The notes under the pieces: generated by a model | Seen by the model: the letters and a program-made list of their open reading frames with translations, nothing else | Told to the model about the DNA's origin: nothing | Databases searched by the model: none | Shown: positions 20,102 through 32,900 of the stretch, piece after piece | How positions within the stretch are numbered: position 1 is the stretch's first letter | Layout: each line of letters opens with the position of its first letter | NCBI GenBank assembly: GCA_027924585.1 | Contig: BSBM01000442.1 | Coordinates: 4,960,001-5,024,000 of the forward strand | DNA from: Larix kaempferi | Taxonomy: Eukaryota; Streptophyta; Pinopsida; Pinales; Pinaceae | Direction: 5' to 3' | DNA length: 64,000 bases | Translations under genes and position numbers: made by a program

Positions 20102-22019
20102 CTATTGATTTTGAGTAGGGAAGGGATCATTGAGAACTACGGGAGTAGGGTTTCCCTTGAGAAACTTCTGTACTTTGTCTCGATGAGGACATTCCTTAGA
20201 GAAATGGTCACCACCACACAGTAAACAAGGATACTTCAACTTCCTCTTATGTTTGGTGTCTTCACGGGTGCTCTTAATTTCCTGTTGGTTAGAAGATTTC
20301 TTAGGTTTACCTTTGTTTTTCTTCTTACCACCGGTCTTCTGAGGTGAAGTTGATTGAACAAAATTCACTTCTTCGGTGGAAGAAGGAGTGGATGATTTGG
20401 TGGTGCTGTTACCATCCTGTGGTGGGGATGGGGAAGAATCTTGGGGGTTCGACGATCCACTAGTTTGAGTAGGAGTCTAGGAGGTAAGGGAACCAATGAT
20501 GCCATCGGCTTGAGTTCCCTTAGGTGGTTTTGTAGGGTCATACGTAAGGCGGGGTGCATAGGAATGATTTCATATAACGTGTCGGATTGAGAATAGACTA
20601 AGTCTAAGTAATGGACATGGGAAATAGCATATTCCTTTGTGACGACCCCTCCCATGGCCACGTCTCAAGCTACGAGAGGTAAGAGAGACTTTGTGAACCA
20701 GTCAGCTAAGAGTTGGTCGGGAATATGAGCCTTCATGAGACTTCGTCTTCGCCGCCACTCATGGATATGGTCTAAGATATGAGTTGTGGTATTCTGGCGA
20801 AGAGAGGTCAATAAATACGTACTAGTCTCATAGCGAATGGGCAATTAGAAATGGGTCAAAAACTACATAGCAAGAGAACGAAAATCTAGAAAGGAGTTTG
20901 GTGGCAATTCAATATACCACTTGGAAGTTGGGCTGGTGAGAGTCCATTGGAATAACCTAAGACGGATCGAGTCATCCATCAAGGAGTTGGATGAACACCA
21001 TAAGTGGTATGTCATCACATGATTTTTTGGATCCTCACAAGGTTTTCCATCAAATTTGGGAATATCAGATGGCATTTTGACCGAAATTGGTGGCCAATTA
21101 TGTCTGTGGAAGATGGGGTCATTCATCAGGAGAGATAGGTCAGGTAGGTCCAACATCGCCAAAAATGGCATCTGTTGATGTAGCTGCGGGTACTGATAGT
21201 ACTGATAAGGCATATATGGACCAGTGGGACCTTGTATCGACTGATTGTAGGGTGTTCTCAGGGGAAACTGGCCATAAGGGGATATGCCACCCGGACCATA
21301 TGTAGGTACGCCATCTTAATAAGGTGGTCCATTTCCATAGTGTGGGGGTCCTCCGCCACAACCGAGGGGGGGGTGGAGGTCCACCACCACCACTGGGAGG
21401 GGGGTGGAGGTCCGTCGCCACCACCAGAGGGGGTGGAGGTCCTCCACCACCACCGAAATAAGGTGGTCCTCCACCGCCTCCGCCAGGAGGGGGTGGTGCA
21501 CCACCTCCTCCGCTGGAGGGATGGGGACCTCCGCCACCTCCACCACTAGAAGGGTATGGTCCTCCGCCACCACCTCCACCAAAATAGGGTGGTCCTGCAC
21601 CATAAGGTGGGTATCCTCTGCCACCGGGAGGAGGTGGCCCTCCACCTCTGCTGGGAGGGGTAGGGCCTCCTCCTCCACCACCAGAGGGGGGTGGGCCATT
21701 GTTGCCAAAATGAGGTGGTCCTCCACCAGAAGGTAGAGGTCCACCTCCTCTAGAATTGAATGGGGGATCGCCACCTCCATAGGGAGGTGGAGGTGGACCA
21801 AATGGGGGGTGGAGGTACTTGAGGGACAATTGGTGGGGGTCCATTTTGTAAAGCATTTTGGTGCCCCCATAGAGTGTATGGATTCCCTAGATAAGGTATC
21901 CCATAGAGTGCATTTCCGGGATTGAATTGTCCTGACCCAAGGTTAAGATAACCTAGATATGCTTGACTCCATGGTGGTTGGTGTGAATGGGATGGTCCCC
22001 CAACATGATATAATCCCAT
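20102..22019 (-). pseudogene. Element G gag: Pro/Gly-rich N-terminus, capsid, zinc knuckle
   Basis: Pieces in several frames make up gag. From about 21860 to 21350 there is a strongly Pro/Gly-rich region (PPPYGGGDPP, GGGGPP repeats), preceded by NPGNALYGIPYLGNPYTLWG. The capsid follows at 20863-21213 and beyond (PKFDGKPCEDPKNHVMTY, RLRLFQWTLTSPTSKWY), typical of the Retrotrans_gag fold. Then come QILDHIHEWRRR-like and MAMGGVVTKEYA segments. The frame at 20102-20368 is basic (KKKNKGKPKKSS) and contains the knuckle YPCLLCGGDHFSKECP (C-x2-C-x4-H-x4-C). Gag would form the particle and package RNA. Several frameshifts make it non-functional. Long opposite-strand frames here are by-products of the GGN/CCN repeats. 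Confidence 0.8.
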
Positions 22020-25000
22020 GGTGGATGCTCCGGCGTGTAGGGAAGTTCCAACGGAACGACCGATGGGAATTCTGCTCCTGTATTATGGTTAGGAGACGGG
22101 GGTTTCCCCCTAGTAGAAACATGCTAACAACTAATCAATTGTTATCCCAACAGGGTTTGTTGATTACCTACTATGGGATTAACATTACTCGTAAGAAAAT
22201 TAGGGGGTAAAGAGTATCCTCCCCGCGAGTTTTGGGGTGGGGGAGGAGTGGGTAATGTTCTCGTAGTAGTAAGAGGAGTGTTGGACTTTTGTCCTCCAAC
22301 AGGTTGAGTCGTTTGGGGTATAGAACTGGTCTCCTGTCTAAGGGGTGTACTTGCAGGAAGTGAGGGTTGACCAGATTCCTAAGTGGTCATGTTGTGGATG
22401 GATGGTTCCGGTGAATCATAAGATAAAGTACAAATCAAGATCTGTCAATATGCGGGTAACGTCGGGTCTTCAACCCTTTGTAAAAGGATTTGTCTTCAAA
22501 ATTCCTCGCCCATGGCACGTAATTGATCCAAGTGATCACAAAAGGGTCCGAAAATCTCGGCAGGAGTGGGCCAACTAGGTGGGGATGTAGTGGCAAAATG
22601 GGTTAGTTGTTGACCTAGACATGTTTCCCAAAAGGGTGTAGCTGGACCAAACACAGCTGATAGAGGGTTGTCCTAGGAGGGATTTAACCATTCCACATAT
22701 CGAGGCTCTCCCGGTAAAACGGGAGGGAGAGATACATCTTGTGAAGTGGAAGTTTCCGCCTCTTCACCCCTTGAGGAGTTGGAGGTGGGTGAGTCTGGAG
22801 GGAACATGTGTGCTCTAATATTCAAAGTGGGGTTTTCTACTTCAGGTGACACGACTGTGACGTGTGGGTCCATTCTTACCCTCGAAATTACCTCCTGAGT
22901 AAGGGGATATTCGTGTGGTAAGTTCAAAATTCTACGGTACCTTCTCCACGAAAAGTCAGCCAGAGTGACTGAACCAGAGTTTCTCCTAAGTGTATTCTAA
23001 ACAAAAGAAAAGCAGTCCAGAAAAAATCTACGCAAACTAAGAACACAAGCAAACTTATGTGATAGGTGTGGATTCAATAGTCTGGAACCTCACAAAATTG
23101 TCAAGGCTTTGCAACTCACTATATACCGCAGGGTCCAAGAGTAAAACGCAACAAGGAGGATTGGGATCGTACCATTGCCTGAATACCTGACTACCTAGAC
23201 GGCACGTGCGTAGTAATCTCCAAAAGTGTTGTTCTCGGTGTATTGCTCTGCCCAGACAACCAAATGGTTTTCTTAGTTGGTTTCAGGAATCCTAATGGTG
23301 TCTCACAATATACTCAAGGAACGTGGGAGCTCAAATCCATAGTGGTGTTGTCTAATGCACAACCGTATAGAAAGAGCCTTCCGATATACTACCAAGTACG
23401 TGAAACACCTTTCGATATATTCCGAGTACATGAAGTGCCTTTCGATATACCCTAGGGTACGTGAAAGATCCTTCGATACACCAGTTGGTATGTGAAAGAG
23501 CTTGGATATACTGGTTGGTACGTGGAAGAAATACAATACCCTCGGAATGCAGTGCAGCAAAATAACGACAGCTGCCGCGTTTTACGACGCCAAAACACGT
23601 CTCTAACTCAACACACAAGTTACTAAAGATTTTACCCTAGTTCTACCTTTAATTTTATCTGGAGAGTTAGGTGAATGCATGAGGTGAGTACATAAACGTA
23701 AGCATAATGCAAGCCCTATCTACATGAAAAAATGCACTTTTTCTTTTGATGAAATCTATGTAAGGGAGGGAGAAATCTTTTTCAAGTGGTTTTTACCAAA
23801 CAACAAAACATCAACAAATCTCAATTCTACCAAAAATGATAATGAAAGTACTCTTTTCCATTTTTTGAAGCAGAACATGAAAATCAACAAAACATCAAAT
23901 CCAAATCAAAGCATTTTCTTTTTGTCTTTTTCAATTTAGAATGAAACTAAAGATGACGAAAAAGAGAGAATTTCTATCTAGAGCACACTAGCTTTTCAAA
24001 TTTCACTATGGCAACCTAAAAGCATGAAAATCAAAAGCGCATGTAATTTTTCATGCATGGAATCACTTTTTGCAAAAATTTGACTATACTTTGGATTTTT
24101 CAAGAAAATTAATGGCTCATAGTTCGAGAAAAATACAAATGATTAACTCTTTTTCAAACTTTCTCAAAAGACCTATGACGAGTTCCAATGCGAGAACCAA
24201 TTTCTACAACAATTCTCAAATGCACTCGAAAATGGTAAAAATGAAGCACTTTTAATTTTTCTAATAATATGCCAATACCAAACTTTTGACAACAACAATG
24301 CTTTTAAGTTTAAATGACTGAAAAGGAAAAACTACTTGCAGCACTCTGATTACACATAAATTCTCAAAGAAATTACAAGCACTCCAATGAATAAAAAACA
24401 CACAAGACACCCAAAAAACAACCGGATGCAAGCAAAGCTAAATAACGTGTGCAAAAGGGGTCTGGGATCAGATCCAATGCAAAGACTAGATCAGGTGACG
24501 AGAGGAGGGAATGCAAGGTCAAGTGGATGAAGGTGGGGGAGACTAAAGTGTCCACCACTACCAAATCTCAAACTTGTCCAAAATGGAACCCAAAACCAAT
24601 CCAAACAAATCCAAACACTACCAATGAAAAATCAAAAGATATTTGACTGGAAAGTGCAGCACAGAGAAGGTATGCAAATCTAACCAAACTCAAAATTTGG
24701 AGAGGAGATAACCCAAACACAAGGCTTGATTTCTCGGCATAGCCTGTGGTCACGCTCATAACGCCCGTCGCAGGTGGAAAACATGTGGTCTGCGTGATGT
24801 AAATCTAAGCTGAGCTGCAATGACGCAGGTTGCAGAGCAACAGATTGCGCCTGGGAGAGGACGTCGCTCTGGCTATACTACCCAGGTGCGATGGGAGAAA
24901 TCCCAATGCAAGGATGGATAGATCTCCAAAAATGATCAACTAAAAGGTTTGATGATCATACATACAGAATCAAAGGAAGTTAACAGACTCTTTAGAGAGA

Positions 25001-25098
25001 AGATTTTGTGGTGAAAGAGGCTCAGGAGGAAAATGAGATGGCTCACAAAGAAATTAGAGAAAAATGAATTTCAAACTGAAAACTTAAAACAATACACG
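22020..25098 (-). other. Element G 5' leader
   Basis: About 3 kb between the primer-binding site and gag with no recognisable domain. 22673-22927 reads a short open frame (SNSSRGEEAETSTSQDVSLP) that may be the start of gag or of an upstream ORF. The stretch 23381-23530 is a 31 bp tandem repeat listed separately. 23700-24350 is A/T rich. Long leaders are usual in Tat/Ogre elements. Confidence 0.5.
23381..23530. repeat. About five copies of a 30-31 bp tandem repeat in G's leader
   Basis: The unit 'ttcgatata..c...gtacgtgaa' with spacer repeats about five times with period 30-31 bp (for example 'cctttcgatatattccgagt', 'cctttcgatataccctaggg', 'tccttcgatacaccagttgg'). It gives alternating short open frames on the minus strand (YIERHF..., YRKAL...), which I do not treat as genes. 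Confidence 0.75.
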
Positions 25099-25118
25099 TA
25101 TCCCCAGTATGGTCGCCA
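25099..25118 (-). other. Primer-binding site of element G
   Basis: On the minus strand TGGCGACCATACTGGGGATA begins four bases after the 5' LTR. The TGG start and the TGGCGAC...CTGGGGA form resemble the tRNA-derived primer sites of Tat/Ogre-type elements. I do not assign the tRNA with certainty. Confidence 0.7.
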
Positions 25119-25122
25119 AATT

Positions 25123-26097
25123 TATTACCAGACAATCTACCAAAAGAGGACTTAAGGAATGATCTCCCTAGTTCAATGTGAATATAGAACAAATCAGAAA
25201 GAATACAAATATACCTTCCTAGATCAAATTAGAGATTAAGAGACATGAACATCTTACTTTTCATATCTACAGATCTCTTTCTCCCTCGTCGCTCCAAGCT
25301 CCACGATTGTCAGATCCAAAGCTGCAAGACCTGTTAGAACATGCAAGAGACAAACAAGCAATAATAGCACATATACACAATAATCGATATAAGTGAACAG
25401 TTAAGGAAGTAAACTATAAATATCAAATGAACAACAAGACATTTATGTAAATATTTTTGTATTACTGTATAAAAAGTGGGAATACAAAGAGTGAGGATTA
25501 CAACTAAGCCCTAACGTTGCAATCTTCCTCCAACAAGCCAAGCCAATGCCTCTAAGGAGAAATGGGTGCCTCCAATTGATGAGTGGTGATCTCCTAATCT
25601 TATTCTGCCAACATATGGATGCTATAGCCTTCCTCCCTTTGTAATGGAGAAGAGATTCTTATATATAGGACTAGGAGGATAGGATAGGTTGAGAAATAAT
25701 GGGAGACGACTAAGGGATCCTCCCAAAGGGTTAGGGAACCAAATGTCGGCTCTCCTATAGGTTAGGGATAGAGATCCAAGTTACACACCTTCGATAAATG
25801 GCTCGAAGAATCCCTTTATCCATATTAACTGACATCGACACAAGTTGCAATAGGACAACCAGCGACAGATAGGGTCGGTGCATGCTGAACAAGCGTGACA
25901 TGAGCCATCGATGCAAGTGGTCAGGAAACCTCCTACGATGAACCTAGTTGGGTGTAAGTTCCTAGGGAGAAACCTACGACGAGCCAACTAGATCATATGG
26001 AAAGGGGGTTAGTAACTTCTCATGTTTGAATTCCTAGTCATGGAAAATTCAGGTATGTTTACACTGAGTCTTATGGTGGCAAGATTTAGGTGTAACA
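25123..26097 (-). repeat. 5' LTR of element G
   Basis: 975 bp, aligned along its length with 10527-11504. On the plus strand its left end reads TATTACC, a G-to-A change from TGTTACC, and its right end is intact GTAACA. A TATA-like stretch lies at about 25660-25668. Its part from 25631 onward is copied again at 33439-33905. Confidence 0.93.
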
Positions 26098-27406
26098 ATC
26101 CTTATCGACCATGCTTTAGTTCTTTGTCAAGCTTGTTAAAAAATGAAAAATGTACCTGAAAAGAGAAAAGGGAAGGGAAGAGTGTTACATATCTTTCAAT
26201 TTAATGGCAGCAAATCCTTGAACAAAGGACCTATTTTGAGTTTATTAAACAAGTTGGGTTCTATTTTTTGTCCTTAGGATAAAACTGATCTTAGAGTTCT
26301 TCACTCCTCCAGTTGGTTACTCTTCCAATCATATGGATAATCTGTTAATGTCTCCTACATTGAAAATTTATATCATGATCCCTTTGTGTTCAAATGTGCC
26401 TAATTCAGTCGTGTGTCATGCTCACGGTTCAAGGATACAACCCGTGTCATCCATTCTGTAGTTTCCTTGACCTCAAGTGTCGGCCATTCCTTGGTATCAG
26501 TATGTTTCATCATGTACTCAGTCCTACTCCAAATCAGATCAACCTTTGATTTTTCCTCATGTTGGATGATGAAGGATGCCTTAAGCCCTCCCTTCCAATG
26601 GAATTCTTCCCATCGAATTCAACTCATCTTACTCTGGGAATGAAGTCTATATTTTTTGGTAGTACCTTGGGGATTGTAGTCATCAGTGGTAATTTCCTTC
26701 ATCATTGAGTTATGGGAATACATTAATGTCCATTACTCGGTGGATTCTTTAGGTGTTCGACTTCAAGAACATCTATTCACACATGTTAGAATGTACTAGG
26801 TACCTTGGGGCCCATTTTCATCATTGGTGGGATTCCCTCACATTTTTTAATGGTTCACATAATTTAGCGGTAATAAAATGGTGTCCTCCATGTTTGACAT
26901 CAACTCATTTATTCGTATGGATTCGTACCTTGAGACGGTTTGGATTGAAGACCTTGGGCTGATGGAAACATGTCATATTCTAATATAGCCCAAGTTGCAC
27001 AAGACTGAGACACACTCTTTTGGCTCTTGATGAGACATAGATCCAGTTTGTTCTCTATGGCTATGATCTCCAGTTTTGACATAGATCCACCTTTGTATTT
27101 ATGTGGATATGCTCATATTTATATTATCCTCATGGATCCACGCTTGTATTCTAGTAACCATGATATATACATGAGTTATAATTATGTATTGGATCATTAT
27201 TGTATCCTCCTGGAGGTCATGTTCCACTATTTGAACATGGCCATTTATCACAAGGATGAGTTTGTTTGACATTCTCTTTTATTCCAGGTACTTCGTTTGA
27301 GCCTATGATTCTTGGTTTCTTCGGTTTCTCTGTCTCCAGGATCCAACCCTTTATTATGTATAATGTATTCCAGACATCATATTCCCCTCTAACCTCATAC
27401 ATCAGG
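26098..27406 (+). mobile_element. Element A, 3' non-coding part (first copy)
   Basis: It starts with the ATCCT duplication and continues the 3' region of element A ('aagcttgttaaaaaatg' as in A's repeats). No domain is recognisable. Short open frames (26413-26643, 26753-26962, 27027-27269) are conserved in the second copy only because the copies are about 98% identical. It stops at 'catacatcagg', exactly where A's purine tract would begin; element B starts at 27407. Confidence 0.8.
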
Positions 27407-28864
27407 TGTAATGTCCCCTTCGCCCATCGTCAAATGCAGGTAAGGAAACATTAACAACACACCGAGCTTTTGTAAACTTAGCCCCAATATTTTTACTCAT
27501 AAAATATTAACAATTAAAAACTTCTCTATACAGATGTAAACTTCAATAAAACACAGCGGAATTTAAACATAACGACACACATACAGCATAGATTGCATCA
27601 TCATATTTATCTCAAGCAATCAATAGGCAGGGAGTTCAATCCCCTTCTTAGGCTATGCATAGACTACATATTGATTTCATTAACATGAATAATTACCATT
27701 CTGAATTAACACACTGCAAACACATAATGCATATAAGGTAAACCACAGAGAGTACTTATCTTGCAACACAGATGTCCAACCACTGGCTACGTGAGAGCAA
27801 CGTTCCACCCAACCATAGATCTCTGTCCAGCCTGTATTCTTTCAGCTGAGAGATCACCCCCGAGCTGGGATGTGTATCCACTAAGGAGGAACTAGATGGC
27901 TCACTCACAGTCAGGGTTTCACTCAAACAACCATGCTAAGCCAACACACAGTTGGGTTTTTCAAGCATGCAATAGGAGATGGAGAAGGATTCTAGTCCAC
28001 TGAGCTCAATCCCAGAGCCACATACACTTCAAGCTGGACTCAGCAATCCCACCCTCTGTTCATACATCCACTCTTGGATTTCTCACAACTCTGTCACACA
28101 TAACCCCAAATCCGTCACTGATTTTCTGGGCAGTTCAAACTGGGTTTTCCCGTGGATTTTGGGGTAGCTATTTCTCCCAAATTCGCCCCAAGGCTCATAC
28201 CAATGGATCCCCCATTGGATTTCACTATCCAATACCCATTCTGGGCGTTTTTGGCTTCCCAAAACGTGGGTTCACTCACAGTCGCGATTCCTGGTTTTCT
28301 CCCTGCTGGGGACTCGTTTTTGGGTGGTGAATCATGCCAGATCCTTCCACCATGGGATAGGGATGAGAATGAAGCCACCTCCCATGAGGTAGAGTGACTT
28401 GTGGGACAAGTAAACAAAGCCCATACCTACCCATACGAATTTTTGGGTTGTCCATCCCCCATTAAAGCCATGGGCTGACATCTCAACCACTTCCTTACAA
28501 CAGGCATAAATGTCATCTAGGGAAGTCAATGGGTTCTCATAATGACATGTGGCAGCCTAGGGTTTAGTCCCATAGCCCCCTCACCACTCCCTAGTGGATA
28601 CACATGGCCCCTTCTCATTCGTTGCCTCCGTAGCCAGTTTTGGTATTTTATATTGCATGATGTTTAATTACACCCTTTTACAATGTTCCATGGCTTCAAA
28701 GCACATGGTATCAAAATATCAAATACTTGCCCTTTAAATAAAATTCGGGCTTTCACTAGCGGGGCCTTGGCCTTGAGCTCCACACTAGGAAAACATACAT
28801 CACATGTACACATTATTTACATTAAAGGCTAATATATCCTAAGGGTCGAATTGGGGGTATTACA
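27407..28864 (-). repeat. 3' LTR of element B
   Basis: The plus strand starts TGTAATGTCCCC at 27407 and ends GTATTACA at 28864, giving TGTAAT/ATTACA inverted ends. A purine tract on the minus strand abuts the right end. Length is 1,458 bp. Short plus-strand frames inside (27979-28167, 28152-28397) show no known domain. Confidence 0.8.
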
Positions 28865-28880
28865 TTCCCCTCCCCCTTAG
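28865..28880 (-). other. Polypurine tract of element B
   Basis: On the minus strand CTAAGGGGGAGGGGAA directly precedes the TGTAATACC of the LTR, so B is on the minus strand and 27407-28864 is its 3' LTR. Confidence 0.85.
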
Positions 28881-28981
28881 AACAACACCGTCCTCGGTGT
28901 TCCAAGACTTAGGCATACATATACAATTTACATATGTCCAAAACTTTCAAAACTTTGCAGATCTGCCCTGCATTCTATCCT

Positions 28982-29446
28982 TTACTTTGAACTTTCAGGA
29001 CCAAGTCTTTTGATCTCCACGAGCTGCTCCTGCCGATTCGGATCTTCCAGTTCATCCATAAGTCTGAAAACTTTATGGCTTTTACCCTCTTGAGGTTCTC
29101 TTGTTGGGCAGTTGCGGAGGCAATGATCCCCTCCACATTTCCAACACTTCATTGGTTGCTTCATCTTTACCTGCTCAATTTCCTTTGAGTCTTCCCACCT
29201 GGAGTGTTTCTTAATCGGACGATTGGATGAATGCTTCTTCATTGATCCACTTTTCTTTCCCTTGCTGATTTCTCTCATAATGCTTTTTACCTCTTTCTGC
29301 AGACGAATAGTGTCCTGCAAGACCTTGTGGTTCATTTCGCTCTGCTGCTTTTGCATCTTGAGCATCTCTCCAAGATTTTCTTGGGTCTTGGCAATTGTTC
29401 AAAGAAGACTTCCATCCAATTCTAATAGCCCTTGGTCTGCCGCCAT
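28982..29446 (-). pseudogene. Element B small gag-like ORF with zinc knuckle
   Basis: The best ATG is at 29444-29446 (context ccATGGcg), giving MAADQGLLELDGSLL, then one in-frame TGA (29399-29401), then TIAKTQENLGEMLKMQ and an open frame to 28982. After a coiled-coil-like stretch (QDTIRLQKEVKSIMREI) comes a basic segment and one knuckle, MKCWKCGGDHCLRNCP (C-x2-C-x4-H-x4-C), followed by an acidic tail (RLMDELEDPNRQEQL). The total is about 154 residues. This looks like a nucleocapsid-type Gag piece alone; no capsid, protease or RT follows. It may help package B's RNA into particles made by an autonomous partner. One stop makes this copy a pseudogene. Confidence 0.65.
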
Positions 29447-29604
29447 GGTCAATGGAAACAACTGACCACACTTTGCTCACTAGAAACACTTGCCTGCACC
29501 GGCTGCAACCAATTGATTCAATTTCCACCTCTGCACTAGATGTCTTCACTTTATTCCATAGGGTCCTTCTTTGCTTTACAAGCCTTGGAATCGCCTATGG
29601 ATTT

Positions 29605-29930
29605 GGGTGTTTGGCCAGCACGCAGGCTTCCCCAAATCATCAACAATCTCGCATGTTTGGCCAGCACGCAAGCTGCTCCAAATCATCAATAATCTTGCAT
29701 GTTTGGCCAGCACGCAGGCTGCTCCAAAACATCAATAATCTCGCATGTTTGGCCAGCACGTAGGCTGCTCCAAATCATCAACAATCTTGCATGTTTGGCC
29801 AGCATGCAGGCTGCTCCAAATCATCAATAATCTTGCATGTTTGGCCAACACGCAGGCTGCTCCAAATCATCAACAATCTCGCATGTTTGGCCAGCACGCA
29901 GGCTGCTCCAAATCATCAATAATTCTTTCC
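29605..29930 (-). repeat. Seven tandem copies of a 46 bp unit in element B
   Basis: The unit 'gcatgtttggccagcacgca' + 'ggctgctccaaatcatcaat' + 'aatctt' starts at 29605 (altered), 29651, 29697, 29743, 29789, 29835 and 29881, in exact 46 bp register. An isolated copy stands at about 30183. The flank before each ('gggtcct..tt.cttta.aagccttggaatc' about 29562 and 30137) is also duplicated, so a larger unit was copied. Confidence 0.9.
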
Positions 29931-32900
29931 CAACCAGCCACTCTCTGGATTTATCAAGCAATTTATAGTTCTTTCAGGGTCCTTGCTTCCTGTATGACCA
30001 AGGTTTCCAACAAAGAAACAATAGTGCATCAGCTTAATTGTTACAAGACTTATACTTGTAATCTTCATTATTCCAAACAAGAAATAAACAAAATTGAATA
30101 CTTATCTGTATTGTGCATTTCTTCTCTGGTCCACAGGGTCCTGCTTTTACTTTATAAGCCTTGGGATCCTCCTGTGGACTAGGATGTTTGGCCAGCACGC
30201 AAGCTACTCCAAATAATCAAATAATTAATGCCCTACCAGTACACCTTCATGCCGACTGGGTTTACCAAGCATTTGGTGATGCCCAACCAGTCCCATACCT
30301 GGTTGGCCCTCTCCATTGCCGAGCCAGCACATACGTCTGGGTCATCGGCCAATGGAAGGTAACTGCGCCACCGACCATTACAGGTCAAGGCTCCACTACT
30401 CTGCCTTAGGCTTGCATCAGCCTTTCACATGTATCACAATCCCTCAATGTGCATAACAATTCTTCACCCACACAAGGGTGGCACTTCTTCTCTCGTATAA
30501 GCCGGCGATTCCATTTAGGAATTCTTTAGGTGACTTTCTTAACTGCAGGCTATCATGGCCCCATGATACCCACTCACCCTGCACAAGGGTTACCACTGCT
30601 CATACAGTCCTCCTAGTATTCTTTTCTTCACTTTTCCCTTTAATGTGAACACTGAATTTCATATGTATAATCTGTCAACACAAAATTGATAGCAAGCTCA
30701 TTAGTATTGCTGCTCTAGAATGGTAAACATATGTCATAACATTCACTATCCAACCTTGAAACACCAAGAATGTGTCCATTCCCTTAAGGCGTAGTCAATA
30801 TTGGCATCCCTAACATAACTCAGCACTAGGAAGGCGTGCACTCCTTACTGATGTGAACTATGAAGGTCCTAATCATACTTCAAGCAGTCTGCCATAATGG
30901 AAATAAACTCAAAACATGCTCTGCATATTAACTCTAATAATTAGACATGCATGTATGTATATATATATATATATATATCATTCAGGGTTTATGGGACACT
31001 TATCCATTTTGTAGATGTTATTTCTCTTCTTTAATGAGGAATGGAGGCTCCTTCTCTGAGTTGACAGTCCCTCGGTTTTCCATCCCAATTCCTTTTGATG
31101 TTACATGCCTCTCACATGTCTTACTGACATAATCTTTACCATCTCACTCATATTGTTTACCAATCATGTAGTGCAGATGAGACATTATTAATGTCTTATG
31201 GCGTTTCACCTGAAACCTATTTTCAAATCATGGAATTCCTTCCCATGAAGTTTGGCTTCTGCAAGCCCACTCTCATGGTCTTACTGCAATGTGTCTTCCT
31301 GGCACACTTATTGAACAGCCAAACAGTTAGCAACATTTAATAATACAATTCAAATCTGATTGTTCCATAACCAATCCATGGCACTAATAATTAAATTCAG
31401 TATGAATCTGCAACTTTGTCTACTACAGAAATTGGTTTTCTTATCCATGAGGCTATCCTCATATTGTTTGGCTCCTGTAAGTGACACCACTCTGCCCGTT
31501 ATGGTCTTATGCCTGCTGCCATACATGAGCATCCACTTGCAGCATGTCCTCCTGACACATTTTCATATAAGCCAAACAGTCATTAGCAATTATTAGCAAA
31601 ATTTCAAATCTGAACATTTACAAATCTGATATTTACAACTGTTCTTACTGACAGAACTTAGAGCTCTCAACCATGAGAACCTTCTCATAACCTTTGGCTT
31701 CTGCATGTGGTAGATCCCGGTTTCTACTATGGACTTATCCTCATTGCCATATGTAAGACCTTTCTACCTGAAATTGAAACTTCAATCAGCCAAACATGTT
31801 GTGAGTATCTATGCATATAATCATTTTGTTGCCACAACAGTCGCTGAAGTGATCTCAGAATTTTAATACTCAATAATTCAAACACCTTCAGCTGTTTATC
31901 ATTTGAAATGCAATGAAATATATATACATTTCTATATATGCATCCTTATCACAATAGAATTTCAAGACATAGTCACACTATCCATGCAACTTAAATAAAT
32001 CGTAAATACTCATTATTTCATAGTCATATCATTCATACAACTCTGTCCTTCCACAGAACATTCTAGCATCCCATCTATCATGATTGGGCTCTTCATGCTC
32101 TTACTATTCTGCATTCATAACAGCCCATGAAATGATCCTAGAATTATCATCAATTCATCATTTCATTCATTATTTATTTTGTAATAACATATGCATCATC
32201 CCTATGCATTCATACAATGCATCACAAGATTTATAAAATCTCTTAATGTACATCTACTCAATGCACATCTACTCAATGCTACCTTGCATTGTTTCATGAG
32301 TACTATGCATTCAAGCATATTATGATCAAAACATGACTATCTCATATAACTTGTATTACCATACTCAGGACTACCAGTCCTCACTTGCTTTGGTTATGAT
32401 GCACATAACCAACATACGCATGGCATGATATAAATTCATATGAATGCATTGAGATTTCTAAACAGTCATAGGGTGTAAGGATCATTTCCTTCACTTACCC
32501 ACACCTCACCAAGCTTGGTAGGTTAACATTCCCAATCGGTATTCAATGTCACATGCAAACTAACTCAACATAGCTCAAACATAGTTGAAGAGATCTTACC
32601 AAATCCTCTTTCAACATTCATGCAATTTGGCACCAATAATCATTACCTACATGGTTACCATTAACATCTCCTGATGTTACCTGATCAGCTGGCCTCTTAC
32701 CAAGGCTGCTCAGTCCTTTTGCCAACTTTATGATCATAGATTTGTTGCACCATCCTTTCTGCATAAGGTTGTTGGCTTCATGCAACAACATCCTCAGCAC
32801 ATTTAACCATGCTCTTTGTTATCTTTGGTCCTACAGCCAATACCAACATCAACAGTCATTATCAACCACAATATTCTCCATTAGTGGTTCATTGCATATG

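Larger units (their letters stand above)
10527..26097 (-). mobile_element. Complete Tat/Ogre-like gypsy element G, 15.6 kb
   Basis: Two LTRs (10527-11504 and 25123-26097) in the same orientation with TGTTAC...GTAACA ends are flanked by ATCCT on both sides. Reading the minus strand from right to left: 5' LTR, primer-binding site, about 3 kb leader, gag, protease, RT, RNase H, integrase, a second RNase H, then a roughly 4 kb 3' region that contains an ORF on the opposite strand, purine tract and 3' LTR. Order RT-RNase H-integrase makes it Ty3/gypsy. The great length, additional RNase H and antisense ORF fit the Tat/Ogre branch. LTRs differ by roughly 6-9% by eye, so it is old, and pol carries many stops. 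Confidence 0.93.

Noticed and set aside
21232-21736. Plus-strand ORFs rich in His/Ser/Thr and Gly
   Set aside because: Opposite-strand shadows of the Pro/Gly-coding repeats of G's gag.
26413-27269. Small ORFs conserved with 34221-35077 as possible host genes
   Set aside because: Conservation is explained by the recent duplication; no ATG context, domain or codon signal supports them.
29605-29930. CRISPR-like regular repeats
   Set aside because: The repeats are head-to-tail 46 bp units with no unique spacers, inside a plant LTR element; a minisatellite explains them.
30957-30978. (TA)n run as a promoter
   Set aside because: A simple microsatellite with no coding region or LTR border nearby.
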